A stretch of 64,000 bases of DNA from Longimicrobiaceae bacterium (GCA_036375715.1 DASVBS010000004.1:37712-101711), one strand, 5' to 3'; positions 49,348-57,780 are shown, counted from the stretch's first letter. The notes: generated by a model not told the origin, from the sequence alone. Numbers and translations: made by a program.

Positions 49348-51651
49348 CTAGAATAGCAACCTGTAAAGGAGGCTGATATTCCTCCCCGGGTTGGGCGCCA
49401 GCTCCTTGATGCGGCTGGTGGCTTCGCGGTAGAGCTCGTCGGTGAGGTTTTCGGCGCGCAGGACGAGGCTATGAATGAGGCCGCCGGAGGTGCGGGTGTA
49501 GCCGAGGCTCAGGTCGACGAGGGTGTAGGCCTCGGTGGCGAGCTCGTGCTCGGGCACCGACGACTGCGGGAAGGCGTGCAGCACGCCGGTGGAGATGCTG
49601 AAGGTTCCGTCGTCCCAGCGAAGATCGCCCCCCAGGCGGGTCGTCGGCATGTAAGGCAGGGGCTCGCCTCCTGCGAACCGCCCGCGCACGCGGTCGCCGC
49701 GCGCACCCACCACGAACCTCCTCCCCAGCAGCACCTCGACCTTGCCCTCCGCACCGATCAGTGTCGCGTCGGACTGCATGAAGCGGTTGAGCGGCACGAC
49801 GAAGCTGCCAGCGGCGTCGGTCAGGACGGTGTCCCCGACAATCCGCGGGGCGATGTAGTCGTCGATGTGGTTGTAGTAAACGGACGCGAGCGCGGTCACG
49901 CGCGCGGTCTGAGCTCGCAGCACGGTCTCGAACCCCAGGCTGACCTCCGGCTCCAGATCCGGGTTGCCGACGTCGTAGCTGCCGGTCGCGGCGTGCAGTG
50001 CATTGGAGAAGAGCTCCTCCACGGAGGGCGCGCGGAAGGCTCGCGACACACTGGCCGCCACCGAAAGGCCTTCGGGGAGCGGGAGGTTCACGCCGATGGA
50101 CCCGGAGAGGGCGCGAAAGCGACGCTCTCGTGTCGGGCCGAACCGGTCCTGGGAAGCCTCGGTGGCGATGTCGTACTGGTCGAAGCGGCCACCGAGCTGC
50201 AGGTGCGGTACGTGCTCCGTGTCGTGCTCGCCCGGGACGAGAGGCGTCTCCTGGTAGACGAAGAGGCCGAAGCTGGTGCTGCGCGCGAACGGCGTGAGCG
50301 CCTCCTCCCCGGTCGGCTCGTACTGCTTCCACAGACCCGAGATCCCCACCGTGCCGCGCGCCCGGCCGAAGTCGGTGCCCGCCCGCAGATCCACCGTCTG
50401 GGTGCGCAGGCGGAAGGTCGTGCCCACGGACCCATCCGGCTCCAGCTCGTCATGCTCGTACCACTGTCCGCTCGCGGCCGCGCTCAGGTCGCGTAGGGTG
50501 GTGCCGGGAGGATCCCAGTTCCCGCGCAGCTCCACGCTGTAGCGCTGGCCATCCAGCTCCACGCCCAGGTGCTCTTCGCCGTTCTCTTCGCCGCCCTCCT
50601 CCTCGTCTCCATGCGCATGTTCATCATGGGCATGCCCGAACGGGACCCCATAGGCGAAGGTGTGTAGGTCGAGTGTAGCCCCGGCGCTGATTCGGCCGCT
50701 CGCGTAGCCCAGACCCAGGCCGCCCCCGGCGTTCTCGAGCGAGGTGCCGTCGAGCACCTCTCCGCCGCCAACCCGCACATCACCCATGCGCCGGTAGGCG
50801 CCGCGTGCGGAAAGCGCCAGGACGTCGGAGAGCGGGAGGACCGCCTGGCCGCTGGCGGCGCCACCGGGGGTGACGGAGACGGCCTGGGTCGCGAGGAAGC
50901 CCTCTGCGCGCGTCGGAACATTGGTGGGAATGTCGTTGCTGATGACGTTCACCACCCCTCCGATCGCACCGCTGCCGTAGAGGAGCGAGGCCGGACCACG
51001 CACCACTTCGATGCGGGACGCGGACAGAGGATCAATCGAGAGTGCATGGTCGGGGGCGCTCCCGGAGAGATCGCCCGTCCTCTGGCCGTTCTCCAGCATC
51101 ACCACCCGCTCGTCGGTAAGGCCACGGATCACCGGGGTGGAAGTGGCCGGTCCGGCGTAGCGCGAGGCGAGCCCCGGCTCCCGGTCGAGCATTCCCGCCA
51201 CGGTCGAGGCAGCCTGACGATCGAACTCCCGACCACCGAGTTGGGTGGTCGACTGCGTGACCGTCAACGGATCGGAGGCGCCGGGTGTGGCGGTCACGAC
51301 GACTCCCTCCAATGTGAGCGGAGAGGGGACGAGGCGGATCTCCACCAAGATCTCCTCCCCCGTGGCCGGGACGCTTACCTCCGCGTGGCCGGGAGCGTAG
51401 CCGAGAAGCGAAACGTCGAGGTGATAGCGGCCGGCCGGGACGGCGCGGATGACGAAGGTTCCGTCCGCGTCAGTCGTGGCAGCGCGACCACCAGGCGTGA
51501 GGGTCACCCGCGCATTCGCCAGTGGTGCGCCCGCGGAGTCCGTGACGATGCCGCGGATGGGCCCCGTCGAAAGATCGCTGGCGGCGTTGCCGACGCCCGC
51601 GTATCCGGTAAGCAGCACCGTGCTCACCAGGATGGTCATGAACCGGTACAT
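49348..51651 (-). CDS. ZnuD-like TonB-dependent receptor (probable zinc)
   Basis: A 767-residue outer-membrane receptor. A signal peptide (YRFMTILVSTVLLTGYAGVGNA) is followed by a carboxypeptidase-regulatory-like domain (GIVTDSAGAPLANARVTLTPGG), plug (GLTDERVVMLENGQRTGD, IEVVRGPASLLYGSGAIGGVV) and barrel. A His/Glu-rich surface loop, GHAHDEHAHGDEEEGGEENG, matches the metal-binding loop of ZnuD zinc receptors, which supports zinc import. ATG 51651 has caggagatcg just upstream; the longer frame to 51717 lacks this. A small His/Cys-rich secreted protein gene lies just upstream on the same strand. Confidence 0.9.
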   Translation of the reverse strand: MYRFMTILVSTVLLTGYAGVGNAASDLSTGPIRGIVTDSAGAPLANARVTLTPGGRAATTDADGTFVIRAVPAGRYHLDVSLLGYAPGHAEVSVPATGEEILVEIRLVPSPLTLEGVVVTATPGASDPLTVTQSTTQLGGREFDRQAASTVAGMLDREPGLASRYAGPATSTPVIRGLTDERVVMLENGQRTGDLSGSAPDHALSIDPLSASRIEVVRGPASLLYGSGAIGGVVNVISNDIPTNVPTRAEGFLATQAVSVTPGGAASGQAVLPLSDVLALSARGAYRRMGDVRVGGGEVLDGTSLENAGGGLGLGYASGRISAGATLDLHTFAYGVPFGHAHDEHAHGDEEEGGEENGEEHLGVELDGQRYSVELRGNWDPPGTTLRDLSAAASGQWYEHDELEPDGSVGTTFRLRTQTVDLRAGTDFGRARGTVGISGLWKQYEPTGEEALTPFARSTSFGLFVYQETPLVPGEHDTEHVPHLQLGGRFDQYDIATEASQDRFGPTRERRFRALSGSIGVNLPLPEGLSVAASVSRAFRAPSVEELFSNALHAATGSYDVGNPDLEPEVSLGFETVLRAQTARVTALASVYYNHIDDYIAPRIVGDTVLTDAAGSFVVPLNRFMQSDATLIGAEGKVEVLLGRRFVVGARGDRVRGRFAGGEPLPYMPTTRLGGDLRWDDGTFSISTGVLHAFPQSSVPEHELATEAYTLVDLSLGYTRTSGGLIHSLVLRAENLTDELYREATSRIKELAPNPGRNISLLYRLLF

Positions 51652-51750
51652 CGATCTCCTGTGCGTTTCCGTACGAGCACGCGGCCGGCCGCGCATGGCA
51701 GCGCACCGGCGAAGCAATCGCTAGCTCACCCGGCCTGTGCGGCCGGTGCA

Positions 51751-52092
51751 TCAGGAGAGGAGCGGTGGGCCTCGCGGAAGCGTGGGGACCAGATCGCGTG
51801 AATGCGAGCTGGCGGAGGGGGCGGGAGGAACAGGCGGCGTGGGGTCTGGCGCGACGGCAGGTTGAACGTCTGCCGAAAGCAGCAGCGGGGCGCGCAGGAA
51901 CTGGCAGAGCGCGCAGTGGTCAGGGTGCGCCCGTGTCTGGCAGTCGTGATCCTGCGATTCCACGTGCCAGCCAGAGGTGGCCGCCTCGACCTCGAGGTGC
52001 GCGTCGTAAAGCACTCCCACGCTCGGCAAGGCGAGCTGGAGTAGAAGCACGAGCAGACGCAGGCTGCGCAGCAGCGGAAGGCGGACACTCAT
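51751..52092 (-). CDS. small secreted His/Cys-containing protein upstream of the ZnuD-like receptor
   Basis: A 113-residue protein with a hydrophobic N-terminus (LRLLVLLLQLALPSVGVLYD) likely to be a signal peptide. The mature region has HDCQTRAHPDHCALCQF, a compact His/Cys cluster that could bind zinc, followed by a Pro-rich tail. It sits about 100 bases upstream of the zinc-receptor gene on the same strand. No family is recognised. The same arrangement (small His/Cys-rich exported protein before a TonB receptor) occurs at 29.6 kb with an unrelated sequence. Confidence 0.6.
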   Translation of the reverse strand: MSVRLPLLRSLRLLVLLLQLALPSVGVLYDAHLEVEAATSGWHVESQDHDCQTRAHPDHCALCQFLRAPLLLSADVQPAVAPDPTPPVPPAPSASSHSRDLVPTLPRGPPLLS

Positions 52093-52426
52093 GGCCGGGA
52101 ACTTAGGCAGAACGCGAGCAAAGAGGCAATTCCCCGTCGCACCGGCGAGCTACCGCGAGGTGCTTGACGCCCCCGGTGAGCGCGGCTACCTTTGGCGCTG
52201 GTCGGGCGCACCGGGAAGCTCGCTTGTCGAGCCAACAAGGTTGGAGCCGGGCCGACCTTTTGCAGCGGACGTCATGCCTCGCTCTCGTTGAGGAAGGCGG
52301 ATGCCGCAGAGGGGGCACCGACGAGTGATGAGTCGACGGCTCCCGCAGTGATCTTCCCGATGCGTTCCGGCCGGGCCGGCCTCGCAAGCGAGGCTGGCCC
52401 TTTCTTGCTTGCATGGAGAGCGCACG
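52093..52426. other. 334-bp divergent gap with two terminator-like hairpins
   Basis: No gene. It must hold promoters for the minus-strand zinc-receptor pair and the plus-strand pterin operon. Two hairpins on the plus strand are noteworthy: aaggttgg/ccgacctt at about 52239-52261 followed by ttg, and a 13-bp stem at 52373-52400 followed by tttctt. No known riboswitch consensus (THF, preQ1) was recognised. Confidence 0.6.
52373..52400 (+). terminator. strong hairpin with T-rich tail just before the pterin operon
   Basis: gggccggcctcgc and gcgaggctggccc pair over 13 bases (one G-U) around the loop aa and are followed by tttcttgctt. It ends 27 bases before the PTPS start, so it could be an attenuator of the operon or the terminator of a leader RNA. 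Confidence 0.6.
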
Positions 52427-52840
52427 ATGCCCAGGGTCCGCGTGACGCGCCGCGTCCACTTCTCGGCGGCGCACCGGCTGCACAACCCCGAGTTCAGCGA
52501 AGAACGGAACCGCGAGATCTTCGGCCTGTGCAACAACCCCAACTGGCACGGCCACAACTACGAGCTCGAGATCACGGTCGAGGGAGAGATCGACCCTGAG
52601 ACCGGATACGTGATCGACCTGAAGCGGCTGCGCGACCTGGTCGAACGAGTCGTGCTGGAGGACGTCGACCATCGCAACCTGAACCTGGATGTGCCGTGGA
52701 TGCAGGGGGTTAATCCCACCACCGAGAACCTGGTGGTGGCGATCTGGCGAAAGCTCGAGCCAGAGATCCGCGAGGGTCGGCTGGTGCGCCTGGTGCTCTG
52801 GGAAACGCCGCGGAATCGCGTGGAATACACGGGAGAATGA
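52427..52840 (+). CDS. 6-pyruvoyltetrahydropterin synthase, PTPS-II type
   Basis: A 137-residue PTPS-fold protein that would convert dihydroneopterin triphosphate to 6-pyruvoyl-tetrahydropterin. Zinc ligands are His16, His41 and His43; the catalytic Cys35 sits in [11 protein letters not shown], a C-x5-HGH spacing as in eukaryotic and other tetrahydrobiopterin-forming enzymes (PTPS-II), unlike the C-x3-HGH of Que[12 protein letters not shown] and EDVDHRNLN complete the active site. ATG 52427 has ggagag upstream; an earlier in-frame ATG 52409 is less favoured. It is followed by folE, an SDR and a QueD-like gene. Confidence 0.9.
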   Translation: MPRVRVTRRVHFSAAHRLHNPEFSEERNREIFGLCNNPNWHGHNYELEITVEGEIDPETGYVIDLKRLRDLVERVVLEDVDHRNLNLDVPWMQGVNPTTENLVVAIWRKLEPEIREGRLVRLVLWETPRNRVEYTGE

Positions 52841-52841
52841 C

Positions 52842-53483
52842 ATGGTCGTAGTGCGGGCGGATCGAGGCGCGGAAGCCGACGGTACCATTCCAGAGGAAGA
52901 CCTGCTGAGCGAAGAAGGGCGCGAGCTGGTCCGGATCGTCCGCCGTCAGCTCGAGTTGCTGGGGGAGGATCCCGATCGGGAGGGCCTTCTGCGTACCCCC
53001 GCGCGGGTGGCGAAGAGCCTGCGCTGGCTCACCCGCGGGCACCGGATGTCCGTGGAGGAGGCGATCGGCGATGCGATCTTCGACGAGGACCATCACAACA
53101 TGGTCCTGGTGAAAGACATCGAGATGTATTCGCTGTGCGAGCACCACATGCTGCCGTTCTTCGGCAAGGTGCACATCGGGTACATCCCCAACGGTCGCAT
53201 CGTGGGTCTCTCCAAGCTGCCGCGGGTGGTGGAGGTGTTCGCGCGGCGGCTGCAGGTGCAGGAGCGTATGACGGAGCAGATCGCCGGCGCGCTCATGGAC
53301 GTGCTGCAGCCGCAGGGGGTCGGAGTCGTCGTTGAAGCGGCGCACCTGTGCATGATGATGCGCGGGGTGGAGAAGCAGAACTCGAAGACGATCACCTCCG
53401 CGATGAAGGGCATCTTCCTCGAGGACCTGAAGACCCGCGAAGAGTTCCTGCGGCTCTCCATGACCCACGCGGTGCTGGGCTGA
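52842..53483 (+). CDS. folE: GTP cyclohydrolase I
   Basis: A 213-residue FolE enzyme that converts GTP to 7,8-dihydroneopterin triphosphate, the first step of folate and tetrahydrobiopterin synthesis. Zinc ligands Cys99, His102 ([11 protein letters not shown]) and Cys170 ([10 protein letters not shown]) are present, along with [27 protein letters not shown]. The N-terminal 20 residues are acidic and variable. The start ATG 52842 is one base after the upstream stop codon, with gggaga before it. Placed between PTPS-II and an SDR, it probably supplies a pterin cofactor pathway. Confidence 0.95.
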   Translation: MVVVRADRGAEADGTIPEEDLLSEEGRELVRIVRRQLELLGEDPDREGLLRTPARVAKSLRWLTRGHRMSVEEAIGDAIFDEDHHNMVLVKDIEMYSLCEHHMLPFFGKVHIGYIPNGRIVGLSKLPRVVEVFARRLQVQERMTEQIAGALMDVLQPQGVGVVVEAAHLCMMMRGVEKQNSKTITSAMKGIFLEDLKTREEFLRLSMTHAVLG

Positions 53484-53485
53484 GC

Positions 53486-54211
53486 ATGGCCGCCGGCGGG
53501 GAAAGCCTGCAGGGGCGCTCGGCCCTGGTGACCGGGGCGACCCGGGGAATCGGCCTGGCCGTGAGCCGGCGCCTGGTCGAGGCGGGGGCGCGGGTGGTGA
53601 TGGTGGCGCGAACGGAAGGCGAGGTGACGAGGATGGCGGCCGACCTCGGCGGGTTGCCGGTGCCGGGCGACGTTTCCACCGCGGCGGGTGCCCAGGACGT
53701 CCGCCGCCGCGCGGAGGTGATGCTGGGCGGCGTACCCGACATTCTGGTGAACTCCGCCGGCAGCTTCCTGCTCGCCCCCATCGCCGAGACCGACCCCGAG
53801 GCGTTCCTACGCCAGTTGGAGGTGAACCTGGCGGCTCCCTTCTACCTGATCCGCGCGCTGCTTCCCAGCTTTCTCGAGCGGCGATCGGGGCACGTGGTGA
53901 ACATCGGCTCGGTGGCGGGGCGGGTAGCACTGCCCGGCAATGGCGCCTACGGGGCCTCCAAGTTCGGCCTCCGCGGCCTGCATGAGGTGCTCGCCGAGGA
54001 GGTCCGCGGGACCGGCGTCCGCGCGACGCTGGTGGAGCCCGGCGCGACGGACACTCCGCTCTGGGATCCGATCGATCCCGACCGTCGCGACGACCTTCCC
54101 TCCCGCTCGATGATGCTGGAATCCGACGACGTCGCCAGGGCGGTGCTGTATGCGGTGACGCAGCCGGAGGAGGTGGAGGTCACCCTGGTGGCGATCCGGA
54201 GCGCTCGCTGA
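53486..54211 (+). CDS. short-chain dehydrogenase/reductase (sepiapterin-reductase-like role proposed)
   Basis: A 241-residue classical SDR. TGATRGIG (residues 16-23) binds NADP, NSAG is at about 89-92, Ser142, Tyr155 and Lys159 (YGASK) form the catalytic triad. ATLVEPGATDTPLW follows. On sequence alone the substrate is open, since classical SDRs are numerous. Its position directly after folE (two bases between stop and start) and PTPS-II suggests the sepiapterin or 6-pyruvoyl-tetrahydropterin reductase step that completes tetrahydrobiopterin. A frame open further upstream overlaps folE and is rejected. Confidence 0.88.
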   Translation: MAAGGESLQGRSALVTGATRGIGLAVSRRLVEAGARVVMVARTEGEVTRMAADLGGLPVPGDVSTAAGAQDVRRRAEVMLGGVPDILVNSAGSFLLAPIAETDPEAFLRQLEVNLAAPFYLIRALLPSFLERRSGHVVNIGSVAGRVALPGNGAYGASKFGLRGLHEVLAEEVRGTGVRATLVEPGATDTPLWDPIDPDRRDDLPSRSMMLESDDVARAVLYAVTQPEEVEVTLVAIRSAR

Positions 54212-54219
54212 CGAGGCGC

Positions 54220-54603
54220 ATGTACATAATCAACGTCAGATCGCATTACGATTCCGCGCATTTCCTGCGCGATTACCACGGCAAGTGCGAGCGGCTGCAC
54301 GGGCACCGCTACGAGGTGGAGGCGGCACTGGCCTTTGACGACGTCGGCGCGGGCGGTATGGCCTACGATTTCTCGGCGGCGAAGCAGGTGCTGCGCGAGA
54401 TCACCGGCGAGCTGGATCATCAGAATCTCAACGAGCTACCTCCCTTCCGTGACCGCGAGACGAGCGCCGAGAACCAGGCTCGCTACATCTACGAGCAGCT
54501 GCGCGAGCGACTGGTGGACGCCGGCGAGAACGTGCTGTACGTGCGGGTGTGGGAGACGCCGAACCAGTGGGCGCTGTACTCCGAGCGGACCCTCTTCATC
54601 TAG
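54220..54603 (+). CDS. QueD-like 6-carboxytetrahydropterin synthase family protein
   Basis: A 127-residue second PTPS-fold protein. His14 (DSAHFL), Cys23 and His27/His29 (CERLHGHRY, C-x3-HGH spacing) match the QueD/PTPS-I subgroup, which makes 6-carboxy-5,6,7,8-tetrahydropterin for queuosine. YDFSAAKQVL and GELDHQNLNEL with the catalytic Asp-His, and VWETPNQWALYS with the conserved Glu, are present. So the operon carries one PTPS of each type. It starts 8 bases after the SDR gene. A queA gene lies about 7 kb downstream; other queuosine genes are not in the window. Confidence 0.88.
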   Translation: MYIINVRSHYDSAHFLRDYHGKCERLHGHRYEVEAALAFDDVGAGGMAYDFSAAKQVLREITGELDHQNLNELPPFRDRETSAENQARYIYEQLRERLVDAGENVLYVRVWETPNQWALYSERTLFI

Positions 54604-54615
54604 GGCCGCGGCCGC

Positions 54616-55302
54616 ATGCACATCGTCCTGACCGACGTCCTCGCCTGCCCGCGGTGCGGGCCCGAGTTCGGCCTGGTCATTCTCGCCGATCGGATCGAGG
54701 ATCGCCGGGTGATCGAGGGCTGGCTCGGGTGCGCGAACTGCCGGGAGCAGTACCCCGTGCGCGGTGGGGTCGCGGATCTGCGGTGGGGCTTCGAGCCCGA
54801 GGGTACCGATTCCTCATGCGTCGAAGAGGCCGAAGAGCAGGTTGCGGGCGGCATTGCTGAGGGGGGGGATTTCGCGGAGGGGCGGGATCCGGAGAAACCG
54901 CTGCGGATGGCGGCGCTTCTCGGGCTGACGGCTCCGTCGCCGCCGGTCGCGGTGGTCTCGGATGACCCGGCGCTGGTGAAGGAGATCCAGGAGCTTCTAC
55001 CCGACTCAGCAGTGGTCGGCGTGAGCCGCGAGGTCCCCGACAACGTGGAGGCGGTTCGGACGGGCTGGCTCCTGGCGGGGGCCCGACTGCCGTTCCGCAG
55101 CCGCTCCCTCGCGGGCGTGGTCCTCACCGCCGGGGCCACCTCTGAGCGGGTCTCGGAAGCCCTGCGCTGCCTCGTTCGCGAAGCCCGTCTGGTGATCGAA
55201 CCGGCGCCTGGCGGGGCGGCCGAGATGATCCGCCGCGAGGGGGCTCGACTCCTGCTCGAGCAGGACCGGGTGGCGGTTGCGTCGGACCCCCGGGCCGGGT
55301 AA
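54616..55302 (+). CDS. Trm112-like zinc-ribbon protein with methyltransferase-like remnant
   Basis: A 228-residue protein. The N-terminal 55 residues look like the Trm112/UPF0434 zinc-ribbon: VLACPRCGPEFGLV and LGCANCREQYPVRGGVADLR give two CxxC pairs. The remainder (VAVVSDDPALVKEIQELLP, RLPFRSRSLAGVVLTAGATSERVSEALRCLVREARLVIEPAP) resembles the later strands of a class I methyltransferase but lacks the glycine-rich SAM motif I. It may be an inactive regulatory partner of a methyltransferase, as Trm112 is. It follows the QueD-like gene by 12 bases, same strand. Confidence 0.65.
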   Translation: MHIVLTDVLACPRCGPEFGLVILADRIEDRRVIEGWLGCANCREQYPVRGGVADLRWGFEPEGTDSSCVEEAEEQVAGGIAEGGDFAEGRDPEKPLRMAALLGLTAPSPPVAVVSDDPALVKEIQELLPDSAVVGVSREVPDNVEAVRTGWLLAGARLPFRSRSLAGVVLTAGATSERVSEALRCLVREARLVIEPAPGGAAEMIRREGARLLLEQDRVAVASDPRAG

Positions 55303-55407
55303 CTTCTGTCCCACATCGCGCCACGCGATGGGGCCAGGCGGCCAGGCGGGCGGCGCGTCTTCGGGCCGTGGGCCCCCGCACCTTCCATGCACTGCCGCGA
55401 AGGCCCT

Positions 55408-55869
55408 ATGTCCTGGTGGCGAAAGCTGATCTCCGGCGACTCGGATAGCGGTTCTGAGGAAACGGACTACTACACTGAAGGGACGGATCTACTCCGCCAG
55501 GAGAAGTACCACGAAGCTCTGACATCCTTCCGCCTCGCGTTGCGCGAGGCCCCCAGCGATACGGACGTACTCCAGCAAATCGCCGTAACGTACACACACA
55601 TCGGCATGACCGATGAGGCGATGCGGACCTACCGCCGGGTGCTGGAGTTGAAGCCGCACGCCTCCGGAGCCCACTACGGGCTCGCCTTCCTGCTGCTGCA
55701 GCGAGGGAACGTCGATGACGCGGTGGCGCACCTCCGGGCGTTCCTCGCCCATCCGCCCAGAATTCCGGAAGCCGCGCGACACATCGCGCACGCGCGCGCC
55801 AAGCTCGCGGAGCTGACCGGGGAGGCGGAGGACGAGATCGTTCCCGAAGTCCCACCCGAGAATGGATGA
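55408..55869 (+). CDS. TPR-repeat protein
   Basis: A 153-residue protein with three to four tetratricopeptide repeats: YYTEGTDLLRQEKYHEALTSFRLALREAP, VLQQIAVTYTHIGMTDEAMRTYRRVLELKP, AHYGLAFLLLQRGNVDDAVAHLRAFLAHPP. It starts MSWWRKLISGDSDSGSEET, an acidic N-terminal tail. ATG 55408 is preferred over an upstream frame start at 55387 because the family-like sequence begins there. It overlaps the CutA gene by eight bases. TPR proteins act as protein-interaction scaffolds; the partner is unknown. Confidence 0.82.
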   Translation: MSWWRKLISGDSDSGSEETDYYTEGTDLLRQEKYHEALTSFRLALREAPSDTDVLQQIAVTYTHIGMTDEAMRTYRRVLELKPHASGAHYGLAFLLLQRGNVDDAVAHLRAFLAHPPRIPEAARHIAHARAKLAELTGEAEDEIVPEVPPENG

Positions 55870-56203
55870 AAGCTCGCAGCCGATAGCGCTGGTCCTGACT
55901 ACTCTGGCCAACGAGGAGCAGGCCAGAGACCTTTCCCTGCGACTTCTCGCCGAGCGGCTGATCGCCTGCGGAAACATCGTCCCGGGTGTTACCTCCCTCT
56001 ATCGCTGGGAGGGGCGGCTCGAGCAGGCGGGTGAGGTGCTGCTCGTCATGAAGACGAGAGCGGAGCTGGTGGAACGGCTTCGTGACCGGGTGAACGAGCT
56101 TCACCCGTACGAAGTGCCGGAAGTCGTGGCCCTCGAGGCGAGCGACGTGGCCCCGGCCTATGCGCGCTGGGTTCGGCACGAGACTATCGAGGTGAAAGGA
56201 TGA
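55862..56203 (+). CDS. cutA: CutA1 divalent-cation tolerance protein
   Basis: A 113-residue CutA1 protein, a trimeric ferredoxin-like fold implicated in divalent-metal tolerance. Conserved features: VLTTLANEEQARDLSLRLLAERLIACGNIVPGVTSLYRWEG (with the AACV-like core around Cys56 region), LLVMKTRAELVERLRDRVNELHPYEVPEVV, including HPYEVPE, the family hallmark, and YARWVRHET at the C-terminus. It lies between two TPR protein genes with short overlaps (8 and 4 bases), so all three are co-transcribed. The exact physiological role of CutA remains uncertain in the family. Confidence 0.94.
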   Translation: MDESSQPIALVLTTLANEEQARDLSLRLLAERLIACGNIVPGVTSLYRWEGRLEQAGEVLLVMKTRAELVERLRDRVNELHPYEVPEVVALEASDVAPAYARWVRHETIEVKG

Positions 56204-56841
56204 TGGATCGCAGTAAGCGTGGTTCGAAGCCGCAGCACGGGAAGGAGGGGGAGAGCGTGGAGGCCGGGCTGGAGACGACACCCGCGCCGGCGGCAGGTGT
56301 CACATCCGCCGTTCCGGCCGCCGAGGCAGCGCCGCCCCGTGCCACCTCCCGGGCGGAGGAGCTGCTGGCGCGCGGTGACTATGTCGGCGCCATCGAGCAA
56401 TACAACGCGGTCCTGGGCTCCAACCCTGAGGACGTGGAGGCGCTGCTCGGGCTGGGCACCGCTTATCTGGCACAGGGGCAGTACGATCCCGCTGAGCGGG
56501 AGCTTCGCCGTGCGCTGCGAGTCGCCCCGAACCGGGTGGACGTCCACTATCAGCTCGGCCTCACCCTCTTCCGCCGCGGCAACTACGCGGCCGCCGCCGG
56601 GCAGCTCCGGCGGGTGGTGGAGCTCGACCCGGACCATGCCTCGGCACACATCTTCCTGGGCGAGGCGCTCAACCACACCGGCGACGGGGAGGCCGCGATC
56701 GAGGCCCTGGAGACCGCGATCCGGCTTCAGCCTGAGAGCGGCAAGGCATTCTACGCCCTGGGGATCGCATACGACCGGAAGGGTCAGCCGGAGCGCGCGG
56801 CCGAGATGTACCGACGCTCGCGCGAGGTCGGAGGCCGCTGA
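56200..56841 (+). CDS. TPR-repeat protein
   Basis: A 213-residue protein with five or so tetratricopeptide repeats from about residue 50: ARGDYVGAIEQYNAVLGSNP, LGTAYLAQGQYDPAERELRRALRVAP, YQLGLTLFRRGNYAAAAGQLRRVVELDP, FLGEALNHTGDGEAAIEALETAIRLQP, YALGIAYDRKGQPERAAEMYRRSREVG. The first 45 residues are a low-complexity Ala/Pro/Glu tail. The start overlaps the cutA stop (ATGA). A likely scaffold protein; partner unknown. A GC-rich hairpin follows that may terminate the operon. Confidence 0.85.
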   Translation: MMDRSKRGSKPQHGKEGESVEAGLETTPAPAAGVTSAVPAAEAAPPRATSRAEELLARGDYVGAIEQYNAVLGSNPEDVEALLGLGTAYLAQGQYDPAERELRRALRVAPNRVDVHYQLGLTLFRRGNYAAAAGQLRRVVELDPDHASAHIFLGEALNHTGDGEAAIEALETAIRLQPESGKAFYALGIAYDRKGQPERAAEMYRRSREVGGR

Positions 56842-56873
56842 TTCACAGCACCCGTTGCGTGGCTTCCATTGCC

Positions 56874-56902
56874 CGCCCCCGTGCCGGTGAGGTCCGGGGG
56901 CG
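56874..56902 (+). terminator. GC-rich hairpin after the TPR gene
   Basis: cgcccccg and cgggggcg pair over eight bases around a 13-base loop, 33 bases after the TPR stop. The stem is followed by gctcatttg, a weak T run. Probable terminator. Confidence 0.5.
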
Positions 56903-57003
56903 GCTCATTTGTGGGGCGGAGCCGGTAGCATCTCCTTCTGGATGCTGGTAGCGCCCGGTAAGCTCGTCGGACATCTCCTCTTCTTTTTTGAACATCTGCA
57001 GCG

Positions 57004-57780
57004 ATGGCCGCACTGCCCGATCCCAGGGAAGATCTCGCGCTGGCAGTCGACGCCGTGCGGACGGCGGGGGCGGAAGTGCGCGCGCGGTTCGGCATCCGCG
57101 GAGAGGTTCGCTTCAAGAGCGCCGACCAGCCGGTCACCGAGGCCGACCTGGTGGCGAACGAGGTGCTGCGCACGCGCCTGCTGGCTGCGCGGCCCGACTA
57201 CGGGTGGCTCTCCGAGGAAACCGCGGATTCGGTCGATCGGCTGCAGCGCAGGCGGGTGTGGGTGGTGGACCCGATCGACGGGACGAACTCGTTCGTGGCG
57301 GGCATTCCCGAATTCGTGGTGAGTGTCGGCCTGGTGGAGGACGGGGTCGCCATCGTGGCGGCGGTGTACAACCCGGTTACGGACGAGCTCTACGAGGCCC
57401 GAAGGGGGGAGGGAGCGCGCCGGTCGGGCGTGCCCATCCACGTGGCGCCGCCGCCAGACGATGGCGAGAAGCCCGTACTGCTCGCTTCCCGCTGGGAGGT
57501 CCGGGCCGGGCGCCTGGCCGAATATGCGGAGGGCTGGCAACTGAAGGAGATGGGAAGCACCGCCTACCGCATGTTGAAGGTGGCCGACGGATCGGCGCAC
57601 GCCTTCGTGAGCCCGGCGTACAAACACGAATGGGACGTGTGTGGCGCCGCCCTGGTGGTGGAGGAGGCTGGCGGATGCGTGACCCGCGGGGACGGGAGCT
57701 CGTTGCGCTATAACCTCCCCAACCCACGGTTCGCAGGGATCAGGGTCTGGAATCCCCTGGTGGAGCTGGGGCCGCCCTGA
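57004..57780 (+). CDS. inositol monophosphatase/CysQ-family phosphatase
   Basis: A 258-residue Mg-dependent, Li-sensitive phosphatase of the inositol-monophosphatase fold. Motifs in order: KSADQPVTEADLVANE, LSEETAD (metal-binding Glu), VVDPIDGTNSF (the DPIDGTN signature), and EWDVCGAALVVEEAGG (the WD motif). Family members act on inositol-1-phosphate, 3'-phosphoadenosine 5'-phosphate (CysQ), fructose-1,6-bisphosphate or histidinol phosphate; the substrate cannot be fixed. Start ATG 57004. A small membrane protein gene follows 26 bases later. Confidence 0.9.
   Translation: MAALPDPREDLALAVDAVRTAGAEVRARFGIRGEVRFKSADQPVTEADLVANEVLRTRLLAARPDYGWLSEETADSVDRLQRRRVWVVDPIDGTNSFVAGIPEFVVSVGLVEDGVAIVAAVYNPVTDELYEARRGEGARRSGVPIHVAPPPDDGEKPVLLASRWEVRAGRLAEYAEGWQLKEMGSTAYRMLKVADGSAHAFVSPAYKHEWDVCGAALVVEEAGGCVTRGDGSSLRYNLPNPRFAGIRVWNPLVELGPP

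Noticed and set aside
52093..52426. THF or preQ1 riboswitch before the pterin operon
   Set aside because: I could not match either consensus; only hairpins are visible, so it is reported as a structured leader.
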